The notes: generated from the letters alone by a model not told the origin. 64,000 bases of DNA from Bacteroidales bacterium UBA755 (GCA_002297815.1 DBKH01000067.1:34332-98331); one strand, 5' to 3'. Positions 24,661-33,173 are shown, counted from the stretch's first letter. Numbers and translations are program-made.

Positions 24661-25998
24661 ATGGTGATTTTGATGAAGGTACTGCAAGTCATTCTTGCTC
24701 TTTCCATTCTTATTTTAATCCACGAACTTGGGCATTTTTCATTTGCCAAGTTGTTCGGCATCCGTGTGGATAAGTTCTTTCTATTTTTTGATGTAGGAGG
24801 AGTTAAATTATTCAGCACCAAGGGGAAATGGTTCACAAGGATATTCCCTAAGGCTAAAAGCATGACGACTGAGTACGGCATCGGCTGGCTGCCTCTAGGT
24901 GGCTACTGCAAAATCAGTGGCATGATTGACGAGTCTATGGACACCGAAGCTTTGAAAAAAGCTCCTCAGCCGTGGGAATTTCGCACGAAAAAAGCTTGGC
25001 AAAGGCTATTAGTGATGGCTGGCGGTGTGCTGTACAATTTCATTTTCGCGATAATTGCCTACATCTGCATCATGGCAATTTGGGGCAGTGCTTACATCAG
25101 CAACGAGGGCAGTCAGATCTATACCAACGAACTTGGCACCGAACTAGGGTTCCGCAACGGTGATCACATCATCAAAATGGACGACTATGTTCCGGAAAAT
25201 TTCGGCATGCTTCAAGCTGATCTAGCAAGAAGGAATGTCAGCAAAGTGACAGTCCTAAGAGACAATGACACAGTCGATCTCTACATTGACCGATCGAAAA
25301 TCGGAGCGGTTCTCAACACGCCAGGACTGTTCGACCTAGCAGTTCCTTTTGTAGTAGATTCCGTGATGAATGCATCCAGCAATTCAGATGCGGGGCTGCT
25401 TCACGATGACAGGATCATTGCGATAGATAGTGTTAAAACTCCGTTTGTTCAGGACTCTAGGGGCTACCTTTCAAAGGTTAAAGGAGGTTCGGTAACAGCG
25501 ACCATTCTGCGTGGGGCCGACACCCTTATGGTTCCTCTTCAGGTTGACACGGCTGGCAGAATAGGAGTCTTTATGCAGATTCCAGGGATAACGACAAAGG
25601 AATATTCATTAGCTAGTGCTATTCCAGCTGGGTTTAAACTGACTTTCAGCACGATAGGTGGATACCTCAGAGATCTCAAACTTGTTGCATCACCTAGTAC
25701 AGAAGCGTACAAGTCCGTTGGCAGCTTCATCTCCATCGGGCAGGTTTTCCCAGCGACATGGGATTGGTACCGATTTTTGAATATCCTCGCCCTGCTCTCC
25801 ATCATGCTCGGAGTGATGAATCTTCTGCCGATTCCAGCACTTGACGGAGGGCACATTGTGTTCTGCCTTTACGAGATGATCACTGGACGGAAGCCCAGCG
25901 ACAAATTCCTTGAGGTGGCTCAGATTATCGGAATGCTTCTTTTGCTGATGTTAATGGTTCTGGCTTTCGGCAATGACATTGCCCGGTTGATTAGGTAG
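24661..25998 (+). CDS. rseP: RIP metalloprotease RseP (site-2 protease)
   Basis: 445 residues from the ATG at 24661; TTG 24655 and ATG 24673 are alternatives. It is an inner-membrane zinc protease that cuts transmembrane regulators. ILIHELGHFSFAK supplies the HExxH site in the first helix, NLLPIPALDGGHIVF supplies the third ligand (LDG) near the C-terminus, and two PDZ-like regions lie between (~115-210 and ~215-300). All elements of an active site-2 protease are present. Its position between dxr and a DUF4837 lipoprotein gene is as in other Bacteroidota. Confidence 0.95.
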   Translation: MVILMKVLQVILALSILILIHELGHFSFAKLFGIRVDKFFLFFDVGGVKLFSTKGKWFTRIFPKAKSMTTEYGIGWLPLGGYCKISGMIDESMDTEALKKAPQPWEFRTKKAWQRLLVMAGGVLYNFIFAIIAYICIMAIWGSAYISNEGSQIYTNELGTELGFRNGDHIIKMDDYVPENFGMLQADLARRNVSKVTVLRDNDTVDLYIDRSKIGAVLNTPGLFDLAVPFVVDSVMNASSNSDAGLLHDDRIIAIDSVKTPFVQDSRGYLSKVKGGSVTATILRGADTLMVPLQVDTAGRIGVFMQIPGITTKEYSLASAIPAGFKLTFSTIGGYLRDLKLVASPSTEAYKSVGSFISIGQVFPATWDWYRFLNILALLSIMLGVMNLLPIPALDGGHIVFCLYEMITGRKPSDKFLEVAQIIGMLLLLMLMVLAFGNDIARLIR

Positions 25999-26002
25999 AG
26001 GG

Positions 26003-26076
26003 CGCTTCGACAGGCTCAGCGACCATGACGCATCGCTCGCTGAGCCTTCCGAACGGTCGCTGAGCCCGTCGAAGCG
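26003..26076. repeat. Intergenic palindromic repeat of the CTTCGACAGGCTCAG family
   Basis: CGCTTCGACAGGCTCAGCGACC (26003-26024) faces GGTCGCTGAGCCCGTCGAAG at 26055-26074, with a further inverted core TCGCTGAGCCTTCCGAAC between them. It begins five bases after the rseP stop. The same family lies inside the SpoIID-domain gene at 12020. Confidence 0.85.
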
Positions 26077-26172
26077 ACAAGAAAAACGAGTAAAAGAGTT
26101 TTGAAATTACCAACATTATTGATTACCAACATTTTACACTTAGATAACGAGAGTATTTACACAGCTAGAAAA

Positions 26173-26203
26173 TTGACGTTCTTGGAAGTTTGCCGTATCT
26201 TTG
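26173..26203 (+). promoter_or_regulatory. Promoter of the DUF4837 gene
   Basis: TTG at 26173-26175 and TATCTTTG at 26196-26203, 20 bases apart; the start codon is 23 bases further. Confidence 0.65.
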
Positions 26204-26225
26204 CATCCAGAAAAACATACTAAGA

Positions 26226-27233
26226 ATGAGAACTATATCAAAAATCATCATTGGTGCAATCACCTTGATTAGTGCAGCATCCTGCGGCAACAACACAAAG
26301 ACCCTGCTGCCTAATGTGTCCGGCAAGGCTGGTGAAGTCATTATTGTTATAGGCAAGGACAACTGGGAAGGGAATCTGGGCAATGAAATCGGGAGTCTGC
26401 TCGCAAGAGACTGTGAGTACCTGCCACAACGCGAGCCGTTATATTCATTGGTTAACCTTTCTCCGGGGGCGTTTTCTGACATGTTTAAAATTCATAGGAA
26501 CATTGTTATATTCAACATTGATTCGACAGTCACAAAACAAGGTGTTGTTTATAGGACGGATGTTTGGGCCCACCCACAGTGTGTGATTCAAGTCAATGCG
26601 GCATGCGCTGATTCTGCAATTGCCGTACTTTCAAGGAACGGAGAGAACATCACAGGTGCTATTGAACAAGCTGAAAGGAATAGGGTCATCGCAAACACCT
26701 TACTCTATGAAGAGTCAAAGCTCGGAGATGTCGTGGCAAAAATGATTGGTGGCAGAATCCATTTCCCAATAGGTTACACGCTGAAAAAAGTTACGGATGA
26801 CTTCATTTGGATTGCGGATGAGAAACAGTACAGTACTCAGGGAGTGTTCGTCTATAAGTACCCTGCTGTTGGCAAAGATCCTTTTTCAGAAGAGAACATC
26901 ATTGCAAAACGGAATGCTTTTCTTAAAGAATATGTACCTGCTACTGCAGAAAATTCCTACATGACAACAAGCGTGTTCGTGAAGCCAGGCATCAAGTTCA
27001 TGAAATACCACGACCTTGACTTCGTTGAGACAAGAGGCCTTTGGGAAGTCTATAATGACTACATGGGAGGACCATTCGTTTCACACTCATTCTACAGCAA
27101 AGATGGGAAAGACATCATCGTACTAGAAGCATGGGTCTATGCTCCGAAATACGACAAGCGCCAATACATGAGACAAACGGAGTCCCTTTTGTACTCTTTT
27201 GAATGGGATAAAGAAGGAAATGTTAGCAAATAG
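26226..27233 (+). CDS. DUF4837-family lipoprotein
   Basis: 335 residues from ATG 26226; an in-frame ATG 36 bases earlier lies inside the promoter element. The lipoprotein signal ends in ISAASCGNN (Cys about residue 20). The body matches DUF4837, a Bacteroidota-specific family: KAGEVIIVIGKDNWEGNLGN near the start, FKIHRNIVIFNIDSTV, and TRGLWEVYNDYMGGPFVSH in the last third. Function is unknown. The gene regularly follows rseP, suggesting an envelope-stress connection, but it has its own promoter here. Confidence 0.82.
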   Translation: MRTISKIIIGAITLISAASCGNNTKTLLPNVSGKAGEVIIVIGKDNWEGNLGNEIGSLLARDCEYLPQREPLYSLVNLSPGAFSDMFKIHRNIVIFNIDSTVTKQGVVYRTDVWAHPQCVIQVNAACADSAIAVLSRNGENITGAIEQAERNRVIANTLLYEESKLGDVVAKMIGGRIHFPIGYTLKKVTDDFIWIADEKQYSTQGVFVYKYPAVGKDPFSEENIIAKRNAFLKEYVPATAENSYMTTSVFVKPGIKFMKYHDLDFVETRGLWEVYNDYMGGPFVSHSFYSKDGKDIIVLEAWVYAPKYDKRQYMRQTESLLYSFEWDKEGNVSK

Positions 27234-27254
27234 CAGAAATAACGTCTGATTTAT

Positions 27255-27285
27255 TTTGCAAGGTCGAAAATTATCCATATATTTG
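27255..27285 (+). promoter_or_regulatory. Promoter of tRNA-Glu and rpsT
   Basis: TTTG at 27255-27258 and TATATTTG at 27278-27285, 19 bases apart; 41 bases separate it from the tRNA. Confidence 0.7.
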
Positions 27286-27326
27286 CATCCCAATTTAGCG
27301 GTTAGCCTTTTGGGAAGACCTAGTTT

Positions 27327-27398
27327 GGTGGGTTCGTATAACGGTTAGTACTCGGGATTTTCATTCCCGCAATAGGAGTTCGATTCTCCTACCCACTA
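27327..27398 (+). tRNA. tRNA-Glu (TTC)
   Basis: Acceptor GGTGGGT/ACCCACT (terminal G-T wobble), D-arm GTATAACGGTTAGTAC, anticodon stem CGGGA/TCCCG with loop TTTTCAT, and T-arm AGGAG-TTCGATT-CTCCT. CCA is not encoded. It lies 22 bases before rpsT and probably shares its transcript. Confidence 0.95.
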
Positions 27399-27420
27399 CT
27401 AATTTTAAAAAATAAAAACG

Positions 27421-27675
27421 ATGGCAAATCACGCATCAGCAAAAAAGGCCAATCGCCAAAGCGAGAGGCGCAGATTGCATAATAAGTATTATGCAAAGAC
27501 AACGAGGAACGCGATCCGCGCGATTCGTAACACAACAGACAAGAAGGCAGCCGAGGATGGCGCTCCTAAAGTCTATAAGATGATTGATAAACTCGCTAAG
27601 ATTGGAGTTATCCACAAGAATAAAGCTTCAAATCTCAAAAGCGGTATTGCGGTTTACATCAACAAACTAGCATAA
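27421..27675 (+). CDS. rpsT: 30S ribosomal protein S20
   Basis: 84 residues, normal S20 length. It binds 16S rRNA early in small-subunit assembly. MANHASAKKANRQSERRRLH is the typical basic N-terminus, and KMIDKLAKIGVIHKNKASNL the conserved last helices. It lies between tRNA-Glu and a clear terminator. Confidence 0.97.
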   Translation: MANHASAKKANRQSERRRLHNKYYAKTTRNAIRAIRNTTDKKAAEDGAPKVYKMIDKLAKIGVIHKNKASNLKSGIAVYINKLA

Positions 27676-27682
27676 AGAACAC

Positions 27683-27710
27683 AAAAGGCAGTCTCCCAAG
27701 GCTGCCTTTT
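27683..27710 (+). terminator. Rho-independent terminator after rpsT
   Basis: AAAAGGCAG pairs with CTGCCTTTT around a ten-base loop; the stem ends in four T residues. Confidence 0.82.
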
Positions 27711-27732
27711 AAGCCAAAGTCCGTAAGGCAAT

Positions 27733-27806
27733 CGGGATGTAGCGCAGTTGGCTAGCGCACTACGTTCGGGACGTAGGGGTCGTCCGTTCGAGTCGGATCA
27801 TCCCGA
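27733..27806 (+). tRNA. tRNA-Pro (CGG)
   Basis: Acceptor CGGGATG/CATCCCG, D-arm GCGCAGTTGGCTAGCGC, anticodon stem CTACG/CGTAG with loop TTCGGGA, and T-loop TTCGAGT. CCA is not encoded. No promoter is seen between the rpsT terminator and this gene, so it may depend on read-through. Confidence 0.95.
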
Positions 27807-27840
27807 CAAAGAGTTGGAAATTTCGTTCCAACTCTTTGTC
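27805..27840 (+). terminator. Strong hairpin after tRNA-Pro
   Basis: GACAAAGAGTTGGAA pairs perfectly with TTCCAACTCTTTGTC (15 pairs, six-base loop). It lacks a T-run, so it may be a processing or weak termination site. Confidence 0.6.
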
Positions 27841-27894
27841 GTATTACCTTCTTCCCACTTTCGTTCCTACCAGTTGTCGTATTCAGTGCTAATT

Positions 27895-27960
27895 GAGATG
27901 GAGAAAGTCATTTTCAAATTTTGGTAACGTGCAAAATTTGCAAATGACTTTCTCCATCTC
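27895..27960. repeat. 66-base near-perfect palindrome between convergent genes
   Basis: A 28-base arm starting GAGATGGAGAAAGTCATTT (27895) pairs with its reverse complement ending at 27960, with one mismatch and a ten-base loop GGTAACGTGC. It lies between tRNA-Pro and the 3' end of nrdG. Confidence 0.85.
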
Positions 27961-27986
27961 TTAACAACTTCGAATAAAAAACCGGA

Positions 27987-28478
27987 TTAGTCAGTATTAG
28001 GATCAATACCACGATGCCAGAAACGAGACGTAATGTCTGTCAGAGTGAAGGCGTCAGCAGAATGAGTTACTTTATATAGACGCTGATTGGTCGTTTTGGA
28101 ATTAAGTGGCCCGAAAGCCTCAATGTAAGGCCCGACCTTCACATAATCAAATACCTCAAAAATTCGTTCCTCGACAGAAGTACGCCCTGAGTACAACGCA
28201 ACCGCAAGACCGAGAGCCTTTGCATGATACGCCAGACGGACAAGCGTATCCGGATCTTTTCCTTCTCCTAGAAAAAGGAAGCAATTCACCCCAAAGTTGT
28301 CAGCCACCAAACGGTCAATGACCTCATTTGTCAATTCCACACCTATGTCAGTCTTCAAATAAGGAGAATGACATCCTAAACAATTACCTTGGCAGTTACT
28401 AATGTCAACCGCCAAGGTAACTCTATCAGGAATCTCCTCGATGACAACGGAGGTCATCTCAGGAACATATTTGATCAT
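27987..28478 (-). CDS. nrdG: Anaerobic ribonucleotide reductase activating protein
   Basis: 163 residues. A radical-SAM activase that makes the glycyl radical on NrdD. The iron-sulfur motif is CQGNCLGC (CxxxCxxC), at about residues 29-36. FLFLGEGKDPDTLVRL holds the SAM-contact glycine region. Length fits the small NrdG family. The gene overlaps the nrdD stop by four bases (ATGA), so the two are translationally coupled and co-expressed. Confidence 0.95.
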   Translation of the reverse strand: MIKYVPEMTSVVIEEIPDRVTLAVDISNCQGNCLGCHSPYLKTDIGVELTNEVIDRLVADNFGVNCFLFLGEGKDPDTLVRLAYHAKALGLAVALYSGRTSVEERIFEVFDYVKVGPYIEAFGPLNSKTTNQRLYKVTHSADAFTLTDITSRFWHRGIDPNTD

Positions 28479-30703
28479 CTTTTAGCGGCCTCCTCCTTAG
28501 CCTTGGACACACCATCGTGGTTGTAGAATCTGTGCGCAGCCTCGACCTGACGCATCTCGCTGAACGATGACACACGCTTAAGATAACCAATAACACGGGT
28601 AAGATAGTCCAAATTGTGGCTTCCACACTTAGGGCAAACCTCAAGGGTGTCCTTGCTGATGTAGCCACAGTCATTGCAGACGGTGTTGCGGCAGTTGAAT
28701 GTAAAGTAGTTGGTACCATAGTGCGCAGCCGTCTTGAGTAACTGACGATATTGATCTTTAGACAGGTGCTCAGCGACATTCATGTGAAGAGCCGAACCAC
28801 CGTCAAGGTGTTTGACATATTCATTCCCATGGAGCTTAAACTTGTCGATCATCGAAAGGGAGTCGTCCTCCGGATTGTAGAAGTACGAACTGTACATGTT
28901 GTGCTTCGGTGAGACATAGAATCCGTCCTTCTGATCCCATTTGTAGTTCTTTCCGGAAAGATTCTCTCCTGGGACAAATTCCGTGTTGAACATCGTGTCG
29001 GAAGTCTTGTCTTTCTTGTTGGACCTGTTAATCGTCTCTAGGATAACATCTACGAACTCGTTGTACTCTGGGTTAGGGCTGATGGTCAGTCCAAGGAACT
29101 CAGCAGCGTCAGTCAAACCATTAACTCCAATTGTGAGATACTGCCTCTTCATGTCGATGAATCCTGCCTGATAGACATCCAGCATGTGAGCCGCGAGGAA
29201 GTCCTTAATGATCTCATTGAAAGCCTTTTGGTACTTGTGAACTCTTTCCGTTTCCTCTGTCACGGCCGCTCGAATATATTCATAGAGCTGATTTTTGTCA
29301 TAGTCAGCTCTTGTCAGCGCTTTGGAGCCATCCACTACAATTCCCTTCTTCTCAAGGAAATAGCGTCTTGTCGCCAGCTGGATGAGCCTGTTGAGATTAA
29401 TGGTCATCACTGATTTAGAACCGGTTGAGACGGAAGCCGTTCCCATTGAATATTGATGGGTGGTGTGATTGTGCGACTCATCGACCTTGTCCAATTCAGT
29501 GATAGAGTTCCTCAAGCGGCAGCAGCTCGCAAGACTGTCTGGACTGTCGGACAGGTAGCAGAAGAAACTGTGCCCCTTAGACCACATCTCAGCCGTGAAG
29601 TCAGCATATTCCTTATCTACAAAATCATCTTTGCCATCGGTCAGAAGAGCCATCGTCTCAACAGGGAAAGTCAAGATATAACGATTCCTTTCCTCGTTGA
29701 ACCAGTTCATGAAATGCTTTTGAAGCCATGAAAGAGTCTCCCACTTAGGCTCGGTTCCGTCAGGGAAGCGAAAATCACCGAAGACGCCACGGAAATAGCT
29801 CTCATCGAAATAGCTGATGTTCCAGAACACCGTCTGGTAGCCACGGTTGCCTGCTGGCATATTCATAGAATGAACGACTTGTTGGAAATAATTGTCAATG
29901 ACCTTGACGAGGGTTCTCTTCTTGGCATTCATTTCCACAATATCCTCAAGATGATCAAGATAGTCATCACCATAGTCCTTGCGAATGAAATAGTCTAGGT
30001 ACATCAAGAACTCTGGAGTGGCAACCGCTCCCATGAATTGGGAGGAGATTGAATATACCAGATTGATGAACTCTCCGCAGAAAGACTTTAGATCCGTTGG
30101 AGCTACAGAAACACCACCAAGCTTAATCAAGCCATCCACAAGGAAAGGGTACATTGTGATTGCGACACAGTAAGGATAGCCTGGCGTTCCGCTCTCATCA
30201 TGCTTGTAAAGGACATGGCTCTCAAGATCCTTAATGTACTGGCTCGCTAAAGAGCGTCCGTAAAGGGCCTTGATCTTGTCCTTCATGATGTAGCGATTCT
30301 GCTTGATGTTGTTCTCCTTGTAGAGTTCCTGGCCAAGGGTCACGATGTTTTTGCGGGTGACATTGGCGTTCGCATCGAACTTTGATCCGGTTGCAGCATT
30401 GGAGGCAGCGATGTAGTCACGGATGAAGTCACGCTTTTTACGAAGATCAAGGCCAGCATCGAACTTCTCAATGTACGCCACGGCCACCTTCTTGTTGATT
30501 GACATCAGACTTTCTTCGACCTGGCGTCTGATCTCACGACTGGTAATCTTGTCGTAAATGTAGAGATTCTCCGCAATTGAGACGACCACAGCCTCAGGGC
30601 ATTCCTCCCCTGCCGTCTTGTAAGCCTCACGTATGCCGTTCATCAGTTTGACCTTGTCGTACTCTTCATAGGAGCCGTTGGTCTTGCGTACAGTCACATC
30701 CAT
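28475..30703 (-). CDS. nrdD: Anaerobic ribonucleoside-triphosphate reductase
   Basis: 742 residues, full class III length. It reduces ribonucleotides to deoxyribonucleotides without oxygen. The N-terminal ATP-cone (residues ~1-95, VRKTNGSYEEYDKVKLMNGI) senses dATP/ATP. The C-terminal zinc site is CNDCGY..CPKCG, and the glycyl-radical loop is RVIGYLKRVSSFSEMRQ. It implies an anaerobic lifestyle. Downstream nrdG is coupled. Its leader carries a 13-pair hairpin directly after the -7 promoter element. Confidence 0.97.
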   Translation of the reverse strand: MDVTVRKTNGSYEEYDKVKLMNGIREAYKTAGEECPEAVVVSIAENLYIYDKITSREIRRQVEESLMSINKKVAVAYIEKFDAGLDLRKKRDFIRDYIAASNAATGSKFDANANVTRKNIVTLGQELYKENNIKQNRYIMKDKIKALYGRSLASQYIKDLESHVLYKHDESGTPGYPYCVAITMYPFLVDGLIKLGGVSVAPTDLKSFCGEFINLVYSISSQFMGAVATPEFLMYLDYFIRKDYGDDYLDHLEDIVEMNAKKRTLVKVIDNYFQQVVHSMNMPAGNRGYQTVFWNISYFDESYFRGVFGDFRFPDGTEPKWETLSWLQKHFMNWFNEERNRYILTFPVETMALLTDGKDDFVDKEYADFTAEMWSKGHSFFCYLSDSPDSLASCCRLRNSITELDKVDESHNHTTHQYSMGTASVSTGSKSVMTINLNRLIQLATRRYFLEKKGIVVDGSKALTRADYDKNQLYEYIRAAVTEETERVHKYQKAFNEIIKDFLAAHMLDVYQAGFIDMKRQYLTIGVNGLTDAAEFLGLTISPNPEYNEFVDVILETINRSNKKDKTSDTMFNTEFVPGENLSGKNYKWDQKDGFYVSPKHNMYSSYFYNPEDDSLSMIDKFKLHGNEYVKHLDGGSALHMNVAEHLSKDQYRQLLKTAAHYGTNYFTFNCRNTVCNDCGYISKDTLEVCPKCGSHNLDYLTRVIGYLKRVSSFSEMRQVEAAHRFYNHDGVSKAKEEAAKR

Positions 30704-30753
30704 ATTCAGTAATTTTTATTTCTTAAGTATTGAGAAGCAGTTTTGTCGGCTAC

Positions 30754-30795
30754 AAAGTCGGTCCGAACCCTTAACTTGGGAGTCGGACCGACTTT
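30754..30795 (-). promoter_or_regulatory. 5'-leader hairpin of nrdDG
   Basis: AAAGTCGGTCCGA (30754-30766) pairs perfectly with TCGGACCGACTTT (30783-30795), with an inner CCC/GGG stem. It begins about three bases past the -7 element, so it would form the very 5' end of the nrdDG mRNA. Confidence 0.65.
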
Positions 30796-30797
30796 CA

Positions 30798-30831
30798 CAA
30801 AGATAGCAGATAATTCGGCCTTATTGGCAAA
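30798..30831 (-). promoter_or_regulatory. Promoter of nrdDG
   Basis: Minus-strand TATCTTTG (30805-30798) with TTTG at 30831-30828, 22 bases apart. Confidence 0.6.
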
Positions 30832-30854
30832 ATAATCGCTAAAGTTATTAACAA

Positions 30855-30886
30855 TTGCGTAACTTTGTTGTTAATTCGCTACGCAA
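30855..30886 (-). terminator. Possible hairpin terminator after the purine permease
   Basis: TTGCGTA (30855-30861) pairs with TACGCAA (30880-30886), flanked by CAATTG on both sides, eight bases past the permease stop. No long T-run follows. Confidence 0.4.
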
Positions 30887-30893
30887 CAATTGG

Positions 30894-32228
30894 TTAGAGG
30901 AAGATGTATTTTAGAATTACTAAAATTGACAAAACGTACATAAACCATCCAATCTTCTTGGCCCTACCTGTGCAAATGTTAAGGATGACATAAGAAACAA
31001 GGCCAAGGAGAATACCATTGGAGATTGAATATGTCATCGGCATAAGAATCATCGTCAGGAATGCAGGGATGGATTCAGAGAAATCATCTAGTGGAATGTC
31101 TTTGATTGGACTGAGCATAAAGAGTCCCACGAAGACTAGAACAGGGCAAACAGCTGAGCCAGGGATAGCGGTGAACACTGGGGCGAAGAAGAGAGCCAAA
31201 CCAAAGCAAGCAGCAACGGCAAATGCTGTAAGACCTGAACGGCCACCTTGTGCAACTCCGGAAGCACTTTCAACATAAGTAGTAACAGTGCTAGTTCCGA
31301 GGCACGCACCGGCAACTGTTCCGATAGCGTCAGCCATGAAGGCCTGATTCATACGAACAGGCTTGCCGTCCTTGTCGGTCATGTTGGCCTTTGTGGTAAC
31401 ACCGACTAGCGTTCCAATCGTGTCGAACATGTCCACAAACAGGAATGTGAACACAACAACGAGCATGTCTAGGCTAAAAATCTGTGACATGTCGGTGTCG
31501 AACTGGCAGAAAATAGGTGCCATGGACGGAGGAGTGTCAACAAATCCTTGGAACTGGGTGATACCCATAGGAATGCCAATGACAGCGGTCGCGATGATGC
31601 CAATCAGAAGGGCTCCAGGAACATTGAATATCACGAGAGCACCGGTGATAACGAGTCCGATGACAGAAAGAAGTCCGGCACCGCTGGTGATGTCACCGAG
31701 ATTCACGAGGGTAGCAGGATCATCAACCACGATTCCACCGCTCTTCAATCCGATGAGGGCAATGAACAGGCCGATACCAGCTCCAATCGCCTTTCTCAGT
31801 GACAGAGGCAGGGCGTTCACGATTGCCTCGCGAACACTCGTCAGTGTTAGAATTATGAATATTATACCTTCAATAAGGACAGCGGTCAGTGCGAATTGCC
31901 ATGTGTAGCCCATTCCAAGGCAGACAGTGTAGCAAAAGAACGCGTTCAAACCCATACCTGGAGCAAGAGCGAACGGTAGTTTGGCATAAAATGCCATCAC
32001 GAGTGTCGCGAGGATGGAAGCCACTGCCGTGGTGGTGAAAAGGGCGTTTTTGTCCATTCCGCAGTCAGCCAGTATCGAAGGGTTGACAGCGAGGATGTAG
32101 GACATAGCAAGGAAGGTTGTGATACCAGCGACGATCTCGGTGGATACCTTCATCTTGGACGGATCGAATCCGAACAGTTTGGTCAACCAGCTCTTAGGCT
32201 CGGCTGCCTGTGATTTTGTTTCTGCCAT
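30894..32228 (-). CDS. NCS2-family purine permease (AzgA/PbuG type)
   Basis: 444 residues with about twelve to fourteen membrane helices. The N-terminal TEIVAGITTFLAMSYILAVN, PGMGLNAFFCYTVC, and LFVDMFDTIGTLVGVTTKA near residue 265 mark the AzgA-type branch of NCS2 transporters, which take up hypoxanthine, guanine or adenine with protons. The next genes support a purine role: a Tsx-like outer-membrane channel 29 bases upstream in the same direction, and divergent apt beyond it. The exact base transported cannot be read. Confidence 0.9.
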   Translation of the reverse strand: MAETKSQAAEPKSWLTKLFGFDPSKMKVSTEIVAGITTFLAMSYILAVNPSILADCGMDKNALFTTTAVASILATLVMAFYAKLPFALAPGMGLNAFFCYTVCLGMGYTWQFALTAVLIEGIIFIILTLTSVREAIVNALPLSLRKAIGAGIGLFIALIGLKSGGIVVDDPATLVNLGDITSGAGLLSVIGLVITGALVIFNVPGALLIGIIATAVIGIPMGITQFQGFVDTPPSMAPIFCQFDTDMSQIFSLDMLVVVFTFLFVDMFDTIGTLVGVTTKANMTDKDGKPVRMNQAFMADAIGTVAGACLGTSTVTTYVESASGVAQGGRSGLTAFAVAACFGLALFFAPVFTAIPGSAVCPVLVFVGLFMLSPIKDIPLDDFSESIPAFLTMILMPMTYSISNGILLGLVSYVILNICTGRAKKIGWFMYVLSILVILKYIFL

Positions 32229-32257
32229 TGTCTTTGATTGTTAAGTGTCGTTGAATG

Positions 32258-33058
32258 CTAGAAAACCCACTTGGTACCAAGGCAAGGACGTACGAAGAAA
32301 CCCTTTCCTGTTCCAAAATTATAAGAGAGCTCAATCTCTGTGCCGACATTGAGGTTGTCAACTCCGAAGTGCTGGCCGATGTTGTACCAGAGCTGAGGCT
32401 CTGAGAGGAACACGAAATGAGCGGTCTCTACTTTTGTCCAATCACGGTAGCCTTTTGACTTGTCGCTTACGTAAGGGCAAACGCTGTGATCTTCCCACCA
32501 GAAATCAGCGAAACCAGAGAAGCGGAGGCCTTTCACACCGAACAAATCCTGCATGCCCCAGACAGCAGTGAACTGGAGTGGGACTTCGCTCTTCATCTTG
32601 CTGCCGTCAAGGTTCTTACCATCATTGTAGTTGATTGTCTTGTAGAGAGCCTTGAGGTTCAAGGTGTTCTTAAAATCATTACTGTGAAGGAACCAGTCAA
32701 CTCCGAAAAGGAAAGCATTGTTGATGGTGTAGCCATTGTAAGCACCACCGTTGTACTCAACATGGAAGCTGAATGGAGCGAGTTTTGTGTTCTGCCAGAA
32801 ATTCAAGCAGCGAGCAATCTCGAAATAGGTCCCGCTTGGCGCATAGACCTTGTCGTTGTCGTTCTTCGAGTTGTAGTCGTAGTCCACGAAGAAGAAAGTG
32901 TTACCCCACTTGTCTCCGTAGAAACCCTCAAGGGTGGTAGTCACATGACCGCGGTCACTACCGAAATCGTAGAAAGTCTGGAAGTTGGTCTGAGCCTTTG
33001 CTCCTAGAGTAAAGGCAAGCGCTGCGACAGCAACGGTGATGATAGATTTGTTTGACAT
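32258..33058 (-). CDS. Tsx-like outer-membrane channel (DUF5020)
   Basis: 266 residues with a signal peptide cut near AKAQ (about residue 22). The rest is a beta-barrel pattern of alternating aromatic strands (NTFFFVDYDYNSKN, LNLKALYKTINYN, LRFSGFADFWWED) ending in the terminal aromatic FVRPCLGTKWVF expected of outer-membrane barrels. It resembles DUF5020 proteins, related to nucleoside channel Tsx. With the purine permease downstream and apt opposite, it probably admits nucleosides or bases across the outer membrane. Confidence 0.82.
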   Translation of the reverse strand: MSNKSIITVAVAALAFTLGAKAQTNFQTFYDFGSDRGHVTTTLEGFYGDKWGNTFFFVDYDYNSKNDNDKVYAPSGTYFEIARCLNFWQNTKLAPFSFHVEYNGGAYNGYTINNAFLFGVDWFLHSNDFKNTLNLKALYKTINYNDGKNLDGSKMKSEVPLQFTAVWGMQDLFGVKGLRFSGFADFWWEDHSVCPYVSDKSKGYRDWTKVETAHFVFLSEPQLWYNIGQHFGVDNLNVGTEIELSYNFGTGKGFFVRPCLGTKWVF

Positions 33059-33102
33059 AAATATTAAGGAATTTGACTTGTTCCTTGATGATTTTTAAAG
33101 TA

Positions 33103-33110
33103 CAAAATTA
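33103..33110 (-). promoter_or_regulatory. -7 element of the Tsx-like/permease unit
   Basis: TAATTTTG on the minus strand fits TAnnTTTG, 45 bases before the start codon. No clear -33 element. Confidence 0.5.
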
Positions 33111-33111
33111 G

Positions 33112-33141
33112 TTGAAATGTCGGATAAAGTCTATACCTTTG
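33112..33141 (+). promoter_or_regulatory. Promoter of apt
   Basis: TTG at 33112-33114 and TACCTTTG at 33134-33141, 19 bases apart; it is back to back with the Tsx-like promoter. Confidence 0.6.
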
Positions 33142-33173
33142 CCAAAGTATAATCAACAAAGTTATCAACAGCC

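Noticed and set aside
30754..30795. Cobalamin or other known riboswitch in the nrdDG leader
   Set aside because: Only a simple hairpin is present, with no multi-branched conserved core.
31363..31908. 181-codon frame opposite the purine permease
   Set aside because: It is antisense to a clear NCS2 gene, Pro/Thr/Ser-rich as expected of a shadow frame of membrane helices.
33059..33173. Purine riboswitch in the apt/Tsx-like gap
   Set aside because: The gap is too short between promoters and starts, and no three-way-junction pattern is visible.
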